Shown: piece by piece, positions 53,196 through 64,000 of the stretch | Layout: each line of letters begins with the position of its first letter | Numbering within the stretch: the first letter of the stretch is position 1 | Assembly: GCA_963978895.1 (NCBI GenBank) | Contig: OZ022247.1 | Location: forward strand, 4,230,961 to 4,294,960 | DNA length: 64,000 nucleotides | DNA from: Erpobdella octoculata | Lineage: Eukaryota > Annelida > Clitellata > Hirudinida > Erpobdellidae | Direction: 5' to 3' | The notes under the pieces: model-generated | Database searches by the model: none | Told to the model about the DNA's origin: nothing | Seen by the model: only the letters and a program-made list of their open reading frames with translations | Translations under genes and position numbers: made by a program

Positions 53196-53960
53196 AAATC
53201 CTTTATTAGAACAAGCTGGGAACCATTATAGAGAAAAATCTGATGAGTTGATGACGTCATCTGACCTGACTGAATACGGTATTAAATGTTTGCAGTTAAT
53301 CGACTGTGAAAAAGAAAATATTGAAAAACTTGTTGATAAAGAGACCACAGATTTAATTTTTCAAGTGATAAAAAAAGAGTTTGTAAGCCAACCAGTTGAA
53401 TATATATAAAATGGATTTGTTGATATTTTAGACAAAACAAACACTGAAAGTGCTCGATTAATATACAAGTTGTTGCAGCATGTTGAAAATGATCTTGATT
53501 TGAGACAAAAAATAGGTAATAAGATAAGAAATTTTACCGAAACAATTTTTTCAAGTTTTTGGAAGAAATTAGAAAAACTTTAACGCTGTCGTATCATCAA
53601 ATCATACTGTTGATACGACAGCGGAAAAATACAACACGTTTTTTCAATTTATTACCGACAACTGTAATCACAAAATATTTCTGGAATCATTGGATCAGGG
53701 AGTTAATAAGGCTCTGTAACAGTTTCAATCAGAAGTTGCTAAACAATCAAAAGGTGTTTTTTCAATAGGTCTTATGTTATCGAGATATTGCGATCACATA
53801 TTAAAAATAGGAAAATCCAAAATGAACGAAACAATTTTCAAAACAACATAGCAAAAGCAATTTTAGTTTTTAAATTCATTGATGACAAAGACGTTTTTGC
53901 AAACGTATTCCTTCAAAATCTTGGAAGAAGGCTTGTTTATTCTTTGTCGTGGTAGATAGA
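53196..53960 (+). pseudogene. Cullin-like fragment 2 (frameshifted, stops)
   Basis: Reads NHYREKSDELMTSSDLTEYG, ESARLIYKLLQHVENDLDLR, FFQFITDNCNHKIF, SIGLMLSRYCDHILK and ILVFKFIDDKDVF.NVFLQNLGRRLV. This follows the cullin order: cullin repeat, LYNLLSR..., Y.D..L, VFKYIDDKDVF..FY...LA.RL. In-frame stops at about 53407-53409 and 53717-53719 and a frameshift near 53582 break it. There are no introns. 53441-53820 is nearly identical to 55229-55590. Confidence 0.75.
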
Positions 53961-54640
53961 ATTTGAAGTATTACAGTTGCTACTTGCCTTTCAAATTAGA
54001 GAAATACATCTCCACATTTGAAACGTATTACAATAACGAGTGAAGTGGAAGAAAACTTTCGTGGCAATATAATTTTTGTAACTGTGAAGTTGAATTTGAA
54101 GAATCAATGGTTCAAAAACTTCAAGAAGAAAACAGTGGCATGAGTCATTGAAGTCGTATTACAGTTACTTGCCTTTTGAATTAGGGAAATGCATCTCCAT
54201 ATCTAAAACGTATTACAATAACGAGTCAAGTGGAAGAAAAATTTCATGGCAATATAATTTTTGTAATTGTGAAATTGAATTTGAAGAATCAATGGTTCAA
54301 AAATTTCAAGAAGAAACTAGTGCAAAATACATCAACAAAATGGTCATGCTTATTAATGATATAAAACTGAGCGAAGAAAAAACTAGCAAGTTTTTAGAAT
54401 TTTGTCGGGGAAAAAATCAAGCTTTACAAGTAAAATCCAATATTATGATAATTCAAGCTCTTGTTTGGCATGAGTCATTGAAGTCGTATTACAGTTGCTA
54501 CTTGCCTTTCGAATTAGAGAAATGCATCTCCACATTTGAAACGTTTACAATAAGGAGTCAAGCGGAAGAAAACTTTCATGGCAATATAGTTTTTGTAACT
54601 GTGAAGTTACTTTGTCGTATTTGAAAAAGACATTTGTAGT
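53955..54640 (+). pseudogene. Cullin-like fragments 3 and 4 (homology-domain part, repeated)
   Basis: Three partial copies of a segment reading YYSCYLPFELEKCISTFETY, then YNNESSGRKLSWQYNF, starting near 53965, 54148 and 54477. The pattern (W.....LP.EL.KC...F..FY...HSGRKL.W) is the cullin-homology region. The copy at 54148-54624 also has QEETSAKYINKMVMLINDIK, matching E..... .NR...M..D...S. The repeats are interrupted by stops and duplications. Confidence 0.75.
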
Positions 54641-54894
54641 AAAAGTTTATTTGCCAGCAGGATTGGTAATAAATGCCTTTTCTGAACATGAAACTGCTTC
54701 GCTTGAAAAAAATGATTGCCTGTTGTTAAATATGAAGGTCAGTCAATTAAACAAATTATGAAAGTGGTGGAAAATGAAATAATTTCCAATCAACTCGTTT
54801 GTTAAAAACCTTGCTGACCAGTTAAATGACTCGAGATTTTTTTTTAGCAATTTTCAACTTTTAAGACAAGAAGAAACTAGAACACAGTCAACAA

Positions 54895-55075
54895 AGACTT
54901 TTTAATAGGTTTATTGCTCGCCAAGTATCGTGAAATTACACTGAAAAAACTTTTAAAAAATGTTGAGAAAGCAATTTTAGTTTTTAAATTTATTGACGAT
55001 AAACCATTCGTACAACTTTTTGAAAAGTATCATTCCGAAAAGTTTGATCCATGCCATGAGTGGTTTTGGTCAAAT
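54895..55075 (+). pseudogene. Cullin-like fragment 5
   Basis: Contains LLAKYREITLKKLLKNVEKA, then ILVFKFIDDKPFVQLFEKY, the cullin LLAKYCD...VFKYIDDKDVF segment again, in a version diverged from fragment 2. No start or stop context. Confidence 0.65.
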
Positions 55076-55175
55076 TAAATGGTGCCACATTCCACTCGAT
55101 GCAAGGGGAGAGTCAAAAGGACATGCACATGACAGACCTCGGATAAAATTTTGCAAGTTGTAGAAAAAGAGTAAG

Positions 55176-56030
55176 TCAACCTGTTAAATATATAAAAAAT
55201 GGATTTGTTGATATTTTAGAAAAAACAAACATTGAAAGTGCTCGATTAATATACAAGTTGTTACAGCATGTTGAAAATGATCTTGATTTGAGACAAAAAA
55301 TAGGTAATAAGATAAGAAATTTTACCGAAACAATTTTTTCAAGTTTTTGGAAGAAATTAGAAAAACTTTAACGCTGTCGTATCATCAAATCATACTGTTG
55401 ATACGACAGCGGAAAAATACAACACGTTTTTTCAATTTATTACCGACAACTGTAATCACAAAATATTTCTGGAATCATTGGATCAAGGAGTTAATAAGGC
55501 TCTGCAACAGTTTCAATCAGAAGTTGCTAAACAATCAAAAGGTGTTTTTTCAATAGGTCTTATGTTATCGAGATATTGCGATCACATGAGATAAGAAATT
55601 TTACCGAAACAATTTTTTCAAAATTTTTGGAAGAAATTATAAAACTTCAACGCCCGTATCACTTGTTGATACTACAACGGAAAAATAAAACACGTTTTTT
55701 CAATTTATTACCGACAACTGTAATCACAAAATATTTCTGGAATTATTGGATCAAGGATTTAGTAAGGTTTTGGAGCAGTGTCAATCAGAAGTTGCTAAAC
55801 AATCAAAAGTTGCTAAACAATCAAAAGTTGCTAAACAATCAAAAGTTGCTAAACAATCAAAAGTTGCTAAACAATCAAAAGTTGCTAAACAATCAAAAGT
55901 TGCTAAACAATCAAAAGTTGCTAAACAATCAGAAGTTGCTAAACAATCAAAAGTTGCTAAACAATCAAAAGTTGTTTTCTCAATAGGTCTTATATTATCG
56001 AGATATTGCGATCAAATACTAAAAATATTT
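55176..56030 (+). pseudogene. Cullin-like fragments 6 and 7 with 18-bp repeat expansion
   Basis: 55229-55590 almost duplicates 53441-53820 but lacks the two in-frame stops (YIKNGFVDIL instead of YI-stop; KALQQFQ instead of KAL-stop). The frameshift after WKKLEKL is shared, so it predates the duplication. From about 55576 a third, more diverged version follows: FSKVLEQCQSEVAKQSK, then a ten-unit repeat, then VVFSIGLILSRYCDQILK. Confidence 0.7.
55791..55970. repeat. 18-bp in-frame minisatellite (VAKQSK codons), ten units
   Basis: Ten units of GTTGCTAAACAATCAAAA, one with AGAA for AAAA at the end. The parental cullin-like sequence has a single unit (53740-53758, 55520-55540), so the array grew from one unit inside this copy without changing frame. 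Confidence 0.95.
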
Positions 56031-56099
56031 TTCACGGGCTCCTAAAAGCTCGGAGCCCCTGAGCAGTTACCATTTTTGCCTAATCGTTAATCCGGCACT
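56031..56099. mobile_element. Possible DNA-transposon right end
   Basis: TCACGGGCTCCTAAAAGCTC then GGAGCCCCTGAGCAG and GTTAATCCGGCACTG. Terminal CAGTGCCGGAT (inverted) is a common animal hAT-type end. The matching left end was not found upstream by eye, so the limits of the element are unknown. Confidence 0.4.
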
Positions 56100-56967
56100 G
56101 CGCCGATGACCCAACCGGCCTTAAAGGTAACTTGGGTAACCGGTGACGCATAACAATAGATGTTGAATTATGTTTTTTTTAATTTAAATAAAATCATTGT
56201 TTATAAAAAATAAAGTAGAAATAAACAATAATAACATTTGTTTCATGTTAATTAGGCTTAAATATTTCGTTTTCAAGATATAAAATGTATTTCTTGTTTC
56301 TTTAGAAGCATAAGACGCAATTCCCCAACACCATTCCTAAGATGCAAATCATTATTTGTCACTTGATAAACCTACAAAAATTGGAATCAATACTGTTGTT
56401 TTAAAATGTACAGCAGTTTTATGGTAGGTCTATAGAGTACGATATAGTGAATTTTTTGGACAAAGTGTTCATGACTGCCCTACCCGCATCAGCCATTTTT
56501 GAGGCAAAAAATATAAAATAAGTATTTAGTTGAGACATTTTGTCCTGCCTATGGTTTTGTAAACGTTTTGCCCTCATGGTTTTGCTGAAATGACACACAT
56601 GCAGCACGGGAGCTAGCAAGCTGCCCACATGGTTTTGCTTACACTGATGAAAACTCCAAGAGACTGCACCAACTACATTACACCATGATCGTCGTTTCCG
56701 GGGCTATTGTACGCATTTTTTTCCCACAACGACGGAATTACCCTAGTAACGCTGGATTGTGTTTCCCATATTACTATCTAAAATGGACACTAAATAATTC
56801 ACAAAATTTATTATTCATAATTGAAGAAAAACTTGATGAGTCCCAAGACAGCACTTTATTTACAAGATACACTTAATAAACACTCAAAAAAGAGAACATG
56901 TTTGGCCAAGTAAATTGCGTCACATCTCTGAAATATTTACATATGTTAATAACAATTGAAATGCAGT
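56100..56967. other. Sequence between cullin debris and ROMO1-B
   Basis: 56574-56967 is the duplicated 3' flank of ROMO1; 56100-56573 shows no gene. The short open frames here lack domains. Confidence 0.6.
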
Positions 56968-59455
56968 TCAACATCTGAGGCCCTGTCCAACTGCCATGAA
57001 CACCGCAAGCGATCCACCTGATTGCATCATATACTGGCCACAAGTAGCGACTAATTGCATTCCTCTAAGTCCAGATCTATAAAAAATTAGTATATTAGCT
57101 TTTTAAAAACAAAGATAATTATGTTATTTGGGACAATAACCAGATTAATTTGGAAAGCTAAACACGAACAACGTTTTAATAGTATTTTTTTAGGAACTAT
57201 CATCAGTTAAATAATAGCACAATTATGCATTATTTAGTGTTGAAAAATATTTTACCTTGAAATAATTTTAAAACAACTAAGAAAACTATATCAATAGTCC
57301 AAATATTTAGGCACACGAGATTATAGAGGTTCAGACCAATTAACGATGAACAAGTTTTAGAGCCCTGGTGGACTTGATTTTATGAGTCTCAGCTCGATTG
57401 CAATTCAATTAAGCACAAAATGTCAAGCTTGACCAGTGCTGACTTGAACTCTCGTACTTATTAATTATGTTGATAATCTGCCTGGTAAGTCTTAAAAACC
57501 TTAAAAAGAGGACCCGTTTTTTTGGCGCCCTTGTTTGTTCAAGTTGTGGAGCAGAGGGTAGATGGTCCCATTGAGCATCTTTATGATGCTCAGCAAATCT
57601 TAACTCACTATTGAACTACACCACACCACAATTGAACATTTGAAAATAAATGCTAAATTGATTAGAAAACTTCGTGAGAAGTACACCAAATTGTTATAAT
57701 AAATGTCTTTACAAGTAAATCCAATAAAATTTTAAAAACATTTTTTGAAAAATTTAAGTTATTAAATACGTTCATTCATTTTATGTTTCTACTGAACATT
57801 TTAGGTCTGTAGCTAATTAATAAATTGGCTAAAATTGATTACACAAAATTCTATTTTAACAATAAAAAATTAAGTGAAGCTAATTAGAAACATGCAAAAA
57901 ATAGTATGTTCTACATTAAGAGAGGTGCACAACAAACACGTGGGGGTCGATTGTAGTGACGAGCGTTAAATTTAAAATGTTTGAAGACAAAATAAGAAAT
58001 TAAAATAAAATTTTGCAGAAAAATCTTTTTAAGCAAGATATTTATTTATATGTAAAAATTTTTTTAAAATTTAAGTGTCTAAATTATCTTCTTTTACTTA
58101 TGAGGAATGAAATTGTTGTTACATGAACCCACCAGTTAAAAGTTTATCAAGTATTTAAAAATTACAAAGCCGGGATTTAAAGCTCGTAATGCTGCCTGAC
58201 AGACAGGCATGTCTGATATGAAGTCAAACAAAAGATTTCAAAATAACTTCAAATACACACTAAATTAATATTTGTATAACAGAAGCTCTGAGATATAGAT
58301 AGAAATGAATACCAGGTACAATTTAGGCTTCAAAATTTTAATACTGAAAGTCCAATATAACTAAATATGACATCGGACCTATTACGCAATCAATCAGGCC
58401 TATTATGCAACGCAAGGGGCCCATGTTTTAGCTAATATCTACATACATAATTACTATGTCGGTATGTATGTATGTTAGCAATTTCGCATAACGCGGCGGC
58501 CGCAGTGGTCATCAGTCAGCAGTTGATAAAATTAGTGCGCGTAGGCGTGTAATAAAGGTTATTACGCAATTGTACATCATTCTAAAAATAAAAAAAAGGT
58601 GGCGCTGCAATCTTAAAATAATATAAAATGAGATTTAGAAAAATCCGTCATTTTTGACGGGCTATCTTTAGTTACTCAATAAACATTACACCATTTAACA
58701 CCTGACTGTAAGTTACATAATAACTATTATGTAACTTACAACGGTTTAAGTCATGGAATCTTACGTAGTAAATGCTGGAATGAAAACCTAGCGTAAAATA
58801 TTTCTTCCATTTTCAACTAGAGGCCTACGTATATAGCTTAGTATGTTTTATTGTATTGGTTATTTATTGTAATAATGATTTGAAAACAGTTTTAAATAGC
58901 AAATTTATTAAAGAGCGCTATTTGATTTTATGAAATGGTGCTATTGAATGATTTGTTTGTTATTCTCTGTAGTTTAGTTCAACAACAACGTGCTTACGTA
59001 CAGTATTCGGCACGCTGTATACTTTAATTGCTCTGCTTTATTTCATATTTTAGCGGATTAAATTATGTTTTTGATTGATGACTTGTTTTTTTTAAGTAAT
59101 AGTTAAAAGTGGTTAATAAATGTTTTGGAATGGACTGCAAAACGGGTAATATAAAATTTTTACCCTTTCCAAAAGAAACAGTACTACTATAACCGTAAAT
59201 AAAATATATTTATTTCTAAAAAACACAAACGGCATTGTTTTAGCTTAAAAACCGAGTCTTAATCACGCAGTTTATGTCATATTGCAAAAATATTAATTTT
59301 TGAATAACAAACCTCCATGCAGGGTACGGCGCAAGAATAGCGCCCAGTGCCAGTCCGGTAAGGAATCCATTAAAAAATCCAAGCTTCATCTTGTCGTAGC
59401 ACGTAGGTCTATGGGATTGGAGTCCATAACTATAACCACTAGGTACAGCAGGCAT
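56968..59455 (-). CDS. ROMO1: Reactive oxygen species modulator 1, copy B
   Basis: Tandem paralogue of copy A, same strand. Exon 1 coding 59313-59455 ([20 protein letters not shown], then LGFFNGFLTGLALGAILAP); exon 2 56968-57076 (RSGLRGMQLVATCGQYMMQS, then GLRC). 83 residues; splice phase as in copy A. Differences include a two-residue insertion (LQ) near the N-terminus and loss of basic residues in the loop (RGRQ to RGMQ, CGK to CGQ). There are no stops or frameshifts and both splice sites are intact, so it looks functional. The intron is 2.2 kb against 0.37 kb in A. Which copy is ancestral cannot be told. Confidence 0.88.
57077..59312. other. Expanded intron of ROMO1 copy B, no gene seen
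   Basis: AT-rich unique-looking sequence; no open frame, RNA gene or tandem array is supported. A GTATGTATGTATGT patch lies at 58460-58475, and ACATAATAACTATTATGTAA at 58714-58735 is a short palindrome. Confidence 0.6.
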
Positions 59456-59693
59456 GATAAATCTCAAATATTCAATAACACATTTAATAAGTATACAGAT
59501 AAAAATGAGAGTGTTTCGTCTAAACCTGTCATATTTTTTAATTTGAAAGACTACATACATTCACTACATAACTACATAGTATCGGCAACGAATATGTTAG
59601 TTATTTCACTGAATGTAGTGCCACAAAATTAAAGTTAATCAAGCCAAAGTTAAAATAATTTAGTTGCCCAAATGACTTAAAGATAATCCATAC

Positions 59694-59765
59694 CTGTATA
59701 GTGTAACTTCGAGAAAAATATACACAGCTCTATTATAATCTTTATTTGTCAGACTTTGCAGCAAT
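59694..59765 (-). other. ROMO1: Predicted non-coding 5' exon of ROMO1 copy B
   Basis: Minus strand CTCGAAGTTACACTATACAG followed by donor GTATGG, matching copy A. The 5' end is not determined. Confidence 0.5.
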
Positions 59766-60237
59766 TGTAAATATCATAGATATTATTTATGTATAGTAAA
59801 GATAGTTATTATATTTATAATATATCTATGATTGTGAATTAAAATTAAAAAAAATTATTTTATACATTATTATTTCATTTCCTGTTTGTAAATTTTATGT
59901 GCCAGAGATGAAAACTAAAATCTAAAATTAAGCGCTAGAATTGTTGGGTCGGTATATAGTGCGCTATACTTGAATTTATTTTTTAATTCGTATGGTTCTC
60001 AGTTGAACTCCCACTCATTGCTTATCTGAAAATTAGTAAAGAAAATAGTTTTTCACCTTTGCTTCACCTGCCTGGTCTGTTATGGTTTTACGAATGATGC
60101 AGCGGATCGGCCACCAATTTGACTCAGCGCCGACATTTGCCGACATATGCGCCACGGCTGAAATTTGAAATAAATGCTCACTTCTCATGACGACGCATTC
60201 TATTAAATACACTTCTCATACTCATGACGATGCATTC

Positions 60238-60660
60238 TATTAAATACTCTGAAATACTCCGGCGACCCGTGGAGCATAGCACCGAAGACAATGCTTGAGA
60301 CCTTGTTGGTTACTCTCCCCTGGATCTTTAATATTATAAGTAGTGGAGTGACCCGACAAAAACCCTCGATCCACAGACAAGTCTGGCAGCAGTATTGAGT
60401 ACCTTTTCATAGATATCAAATGTTTTCTTATTGACATTTGTGTGTAAGGAAGTGCAGTAGTCAATACGTGTTAGCACAAGTCGGACTACAAAAGTTTTGA
60501 GCATATTTTAAGGAACAAAGGGTCTGACTTCTCTAAGAACCCGCATGACTGCATAACAACCAGCTGAAGTTTTGTTTACATGCGTTCCAATAGAAGGAGT
60601 AGAATCCAGGTGAACACCCGAGACTTTTGACAGTTTCTTAGAGGCAGATGTGTGCACCAG
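60238..60660 (-). pseudogene. Decayed LINE reverse transcriptase fragment
   Basis: Minus-strand reading gives GVHLDSTPSIGTHVN, then AVMRVLREVRPFVP, a stop, then LVLTRIDYCTSLHTNVNKK and YEKVLNTAARLV. This matches the end of the RT domain in CR1/L2-type elements (LGV.LD..LS...HV......C...LR...R........L....V.SRLDYCN.L........L..VQN.AARL). An in-frame stop and later frameshifts show it is dead. Confidence 0.8.
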
Positions 60661-62080
60661 CAATCATAGGCTGTCTGATAATAATCATTAAAGTGCTATT
60701 TTATAAACTTAAAAAAAACGTTTAAATGTTCGGCAATCCGTCTTTAGCATGAACGAAGCAAGTATGTAACATTTTTTCTATCATCCGCATGCAGAAATAG
60801 ACAGTTACATATCTGTTGGAAATCGTCAAACCGCGCGCGTGAAGAGAAAAGTTTGCCTTATAAAGATAAAGAGTGCGTGGTCGCAGGTAGCGAAAGAAAA
60901 GTTTCGGAAAGTTTACTTCTGCGGACGTCCGCCTGCTGTTGCTCGTGAACGAATATGATCGACAGCAGTAAGTTAACTTCGGATGAAAGTTATTTGAAAA
61001 CTTTTTTTTTCTGACCACCGAAGCTTCAAAAAATAATAAAAACACAGAACAAGTTTATTTTTACGATTAGAAAATTAATCCGTTATAAAAGAAAAATTAG
61101 ATGAAGCGCAACAGAAAATAATAATAAAAATTTATTTACTCAAGTAACCCGATCGTCAGTTAACGGATATTTGGCGCGAATGGAAACAACAAACAGGAGA
61201 TATCGTTATCAGAAGATATAAGTTCCGTCGAGAACCATCGTTTGTGGAACACCAGCTTTTTCTCTTCATTTTATTATTATCTTCAAGGTTCGAGAGCGCC
61301 GTTATGATAACAACTTCGGGAAAATTACTTTCTTCGTTTTACATTTTTTCCATTCTACCGTTTCCGCTTCTCGTCCAGCAGATAGGTTAGAGTTTGTCGT
61401 CCACCTTTTAAAACTTGTTTCATTCTCTGTTTTGGGTCATTTTTTATATTTTTTATTGCAGTTCTGTTGTTTTTAATTAATTTATTTCATTGTCTGTCGA
61501 ATGTCAGGGTTTGAAAACTTTTTTACAGTTTCAAAAAATGAGACATTCATAGAAAAACTCGTTCCACTTTAATCTACACGCATCGTGCTTTCTAAACATA
61601 ACCCTGATCTCAGTTTCTGATTGACCTAGTTGTTTTTTTACCCAATACCACGTGCTATTAAATTAGGTCACGCGTGTAAAATTCCACATTTTACTTTTCA
61701 ACCACGTGTGCACCTGTTTCACCTGTCATTGTGACGTCACGAACCTAAAATTAATTTTTTTATTACTTTCCACGGTTGCACGCCGGGGCTCTTTGATAGG
61801 TTCAAATGTAACACTAATTCCATATCTCGTAACTTTTATGCGTTCTGAATGTGGGCTGATAAGGGAACATAATCCTGGATTCGTTACATTTGCATGCTAG
61901 TACGGTCTGGTGCATTTACACTCAATTCAAACTCGATGTGCTTTCTGTTTTGAAGTTCTATATTGTAATGTTTTATAAATTAGTCTTTTAACTAAAATAT
62001 TATTATTAAAAAAAATGTAAATGCTGCTTTAATGTATCCATTTGAAAAAGAAGTCATGACTGTCGGTTCTTAAAACTTAG
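60661..62080. other. Region upstream of the nAChR exon
   Basis: Should contain earlier exons or the intron of the receptor gene. No signal-peptide exon could be identified with confidence. Frames at 60722-61045 and 61706-61900 show no domain. Confidence 0.5.
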
Positions 62081-62226
62081 GATCAAACGAGAAAGACAGA
62101 AATCAGCTGCTGTACGATCAGCTGTTCGCGAAAAACGGCTACAACCCACTCATCAGACCTGTTCAGAATCTCAACGAAAGTCTCATCGTCGGCTTCAATC
62201 TGGCACTAATTCAGATCATCAATGTT
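62081..62226 (+). CDS. Nicotinic acetylcholine receptor subunit, one N-terminal exon (partial gene)
   Basis: Exon between acceptor AAAACTTAG| and donor GTT|GTAAGT, phase 1 in, phase 0 out, 146 bp. Encodes SNEKDRNQLLYDQLFAKNGYNPLIRPV, then N..NESLIVGFNLALIQIINV. This is the start of the mature extracellular domain of cys-loop channels (L...L...YN...RPV.N.S..L.V...L.L.QIIDV). An N-glycosylation site is present (NES). The usual next exon (DEKNQ....) is not found before 64000, so the gene continues to the right; its first exon is not identified. Subunit type cannot be assigned from one exon. Confidence 0.85.
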
Positions 62227-62305
62227 GTAAGTCCATGTGATTTTGACGTGGGTCAGAACGTACATTCATGTTTTTCAAACGAAAGAATTTAAAATAATAC
62301 GTACT

Positions 62306-62605
62306 CAGGGGAGGATCCGAAAGACCTTGGGGAGAAGATGGGGGAACGTCATTTCAAAAAAATTTCCCATTTTCTTCTTCCAAAAAGCTGATAATTGGGG
62401 GGAAGGAGGTAGTCTGAGGTATTTTTCCAAAAACTTTTCAAAGACTTTTTTTCCCAAAAAAAAACTATTGACCTGGGGTTATCGTAGGTATTATTCAACA
62501 ATTTTACTTGCAACTATAGCCATTTTCCGAAAATTGGGTATTCTTTCGAAAAAATGTTTCATTTTTACCCTGTTTCGGCATTCCCCCTCCCTGGATCCGT
62601 TCCTG
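62306..62605. mobile_element. hAT-like MITE with perfect 8-bp target duplication
   Basis: 300 bp, ends CAGGGGAGGATCCG and (inverted) CAGGAACGGATCC, flanked by TACGTACT on both sides (62298-62305 and 62606-62613). The interior resembles the MITE at 36011-36265. Inserted in the nAChR intron just after exon 62081-62226. It has no transposase. Confidence 0.88.
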
Positions 62606-62699
62606 TACGTACTATTCTGAAGAAATAAAAAAATTTAATTATAACAAATGAAATTCGTTGACTAACTAGTTGGTTTCGTATTACATTTTCTGTGAATTA

Positions 62700-62719
62700 T
62701 ATATATATATATATATATA
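62700..62719. repeat. Short (AT)n tract
   Basis: TA repeat of about 20 bp. Confidence 0.9.
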
Positions 62720-62925
62720 GTTTAAGTGTTTACACTTAATCGATATTTACTTAAAAATAGAGAAAATTGTGTTTCTCGCAAAAGAAATGTTTTCCTGTCT
62801 ATCATCTTGAGTTCCCTAATTGCTCTTTTATCATTCTCTATGCTTTTTCCCTTTGACTTTATCTTAAAATGCAACACAGATGCAACAGACTTCATAACAT
62901 CATCTTCTCTTTCATCATCATTACA

Positions 62926-63280
<355 letters not shown>

Positions 63281-63282
63281 TT

Positions 63283-63335
63283 CAATCAATCATTCAGCTG
63301 AATTTGTATAGCGCTATTTCATATCGTTCAATATG
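63283..63335 (-). mobile_element. LINE 3'-end relic
   Basis: Plus-strand CAATCAATCATTCAGCTGAA, then TTTGTATAGCGCTATTTCAT and CGTTCAAT, matching the tail of the LINE at 25414-25500 (AATCAATCAATCGATTAAAT, then TTCTATAGCGCTATTTCCTT and CGTTCAAT). Confidence 0.65.
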
Positions 63336-63340
63336 TCATC

Positions 63341-64000
63341 ATAATCGTCATCACCACCATTACAGCTAAAAACAGCATAAGCAAATGAAAAAATCGTAGT
63401 TATTCTCAAGTTTCAGTGTGCGAATTATTTTTTGTTTGTTTTTTTTTCACTTAAACTGACATTAGAAAGTTCAAGAAGAATAATAAAATTATAAACAAAA
63501 GTGGCCGAAGAAGTTGGAATTTAGCTGACTATAAGCTACTTAGATGGTGATTGAATAAGTGAGAGAGATCTGACATAAGTAATAGACAGATACTGAGTTA
63601 TTAAACATTTATTACACTTATTAAAATTTTAAAAAAATGCATTTATTAATTTTTATTAAAAATCATCACGGATCAAGAAGTTGGCACTAGATCGTCGTTT
63701 CCAAAACGATCGTACCAAAACGCTCCACATCGGAAATTTGTAAGAGAATATCGTTAACCGAGTCATCATCTGTCATTGTTCTAGGTAGCTTTATTTAAAA
63801 CCCATACTTAATTCAAACAATACCAGAAAATGAATAAGCTAAGCATTCAGAAAGAGATTTAGCTTTCCGAGAAGTCAGGCGTATTATCCTTGTATTGTGC
63901 TTCAAGGGCACTTTACAGAACAATTGATTGATAATAGAAATAAATAATAATAGCGATAATTGCTGATTGTCAGGAATGATATATGATAATCGGAAAAAGA
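63341..64000. other. Right end of the window, no feature seen
   Basis: AT-rich sequence presumed to be nAChR intron. No exon, RNA gene or repeat is recognised. Confidence 0.5.

Noticed and set aside
59240..59560. 106-residue minus frame as a single-exon protein
   Set aside because: Only the middle part is ROMO1; the C-terminal extension reads through the splice donor and the N-terminal part through the acceptor.

Overview
This 64 kb window is animal (eukaryotic) nuclear DNA. It is AT-rich, its genes are split by spliceosomal GT-AG introns, and it is crowded with microsatellites, minisatellites, short DNA transposons, SINE-like repeats and LINE debris. The gene content (HECTD2, GALC, ROMO1 and a nicotinic receptor, with intron-rich structures that still align closely to the vertebrate proteins) fits a slowly to moderately evolving invertebrate. 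A lophotrochozoan (annelid or mollusc) is my best guess, but the sequence does not prove it. No prokaryotic features are present.

Layout. 1-13,856: two near-identical copies of a gene-free, satellite-rich block (period 7,887 bp) around a 200-bp N gap; copy B carries an extra retroposon-like insertion with a target-site duplication. 13,857-17,380: repeats and simple sequence. 17,382-17,527 (-): a predicted first coding exon of an unrecognised membrane protein. 17,528-21,335: intergenic. 21,336-39,488 (+): a complete 21-exon HECT ubiquitin ligase of the HECTD2 type; its introns hold mariner-like and hAT-like elements, LINE pieces and a SINE-like inverted repeat. 39,858-47,487 (-): a complete 18-exon galactocerebrosidase (GALC), tail to tail with HECTD2. 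49,731-50,345 and 56,968-59,455 (both -): two tandem copies of ROMO1, a small mitochondrial inner-membrane protein. Between them lies a run of broken, intronless, cullin-like fragments (about 52.46-56.03 kb). 60.2-60.7 kb (-): a decayed LINE reverse transcriptase. 62,081-62,226 (+): one exon of a nicotinic acetylcholine receptor subunit whose other exons lie outside the window or were not found.

The genes do not form an operon or one pathway. HECTD2 is a ubiquitin ligase, GALC a lysosomal glycosidase, ROMO1 a mitochondrial redox/morphology protein, and the nAChR exon belongs to a ligand-gated channel. The most unusual content is the cullin-like pseudogene cluster with an in-frame 18-bp repeat expansion, the hAT element with (GTACTC)n subterminal repeats and an intact 8-bp target duplication, and the overlapping inverted repeats with a tRNA-like promoter at 38.0-38.66 kb. 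All splice models come from reading the sequence by eye: phases were checked to sum correctly, but no alignment or transcript evidence was available.
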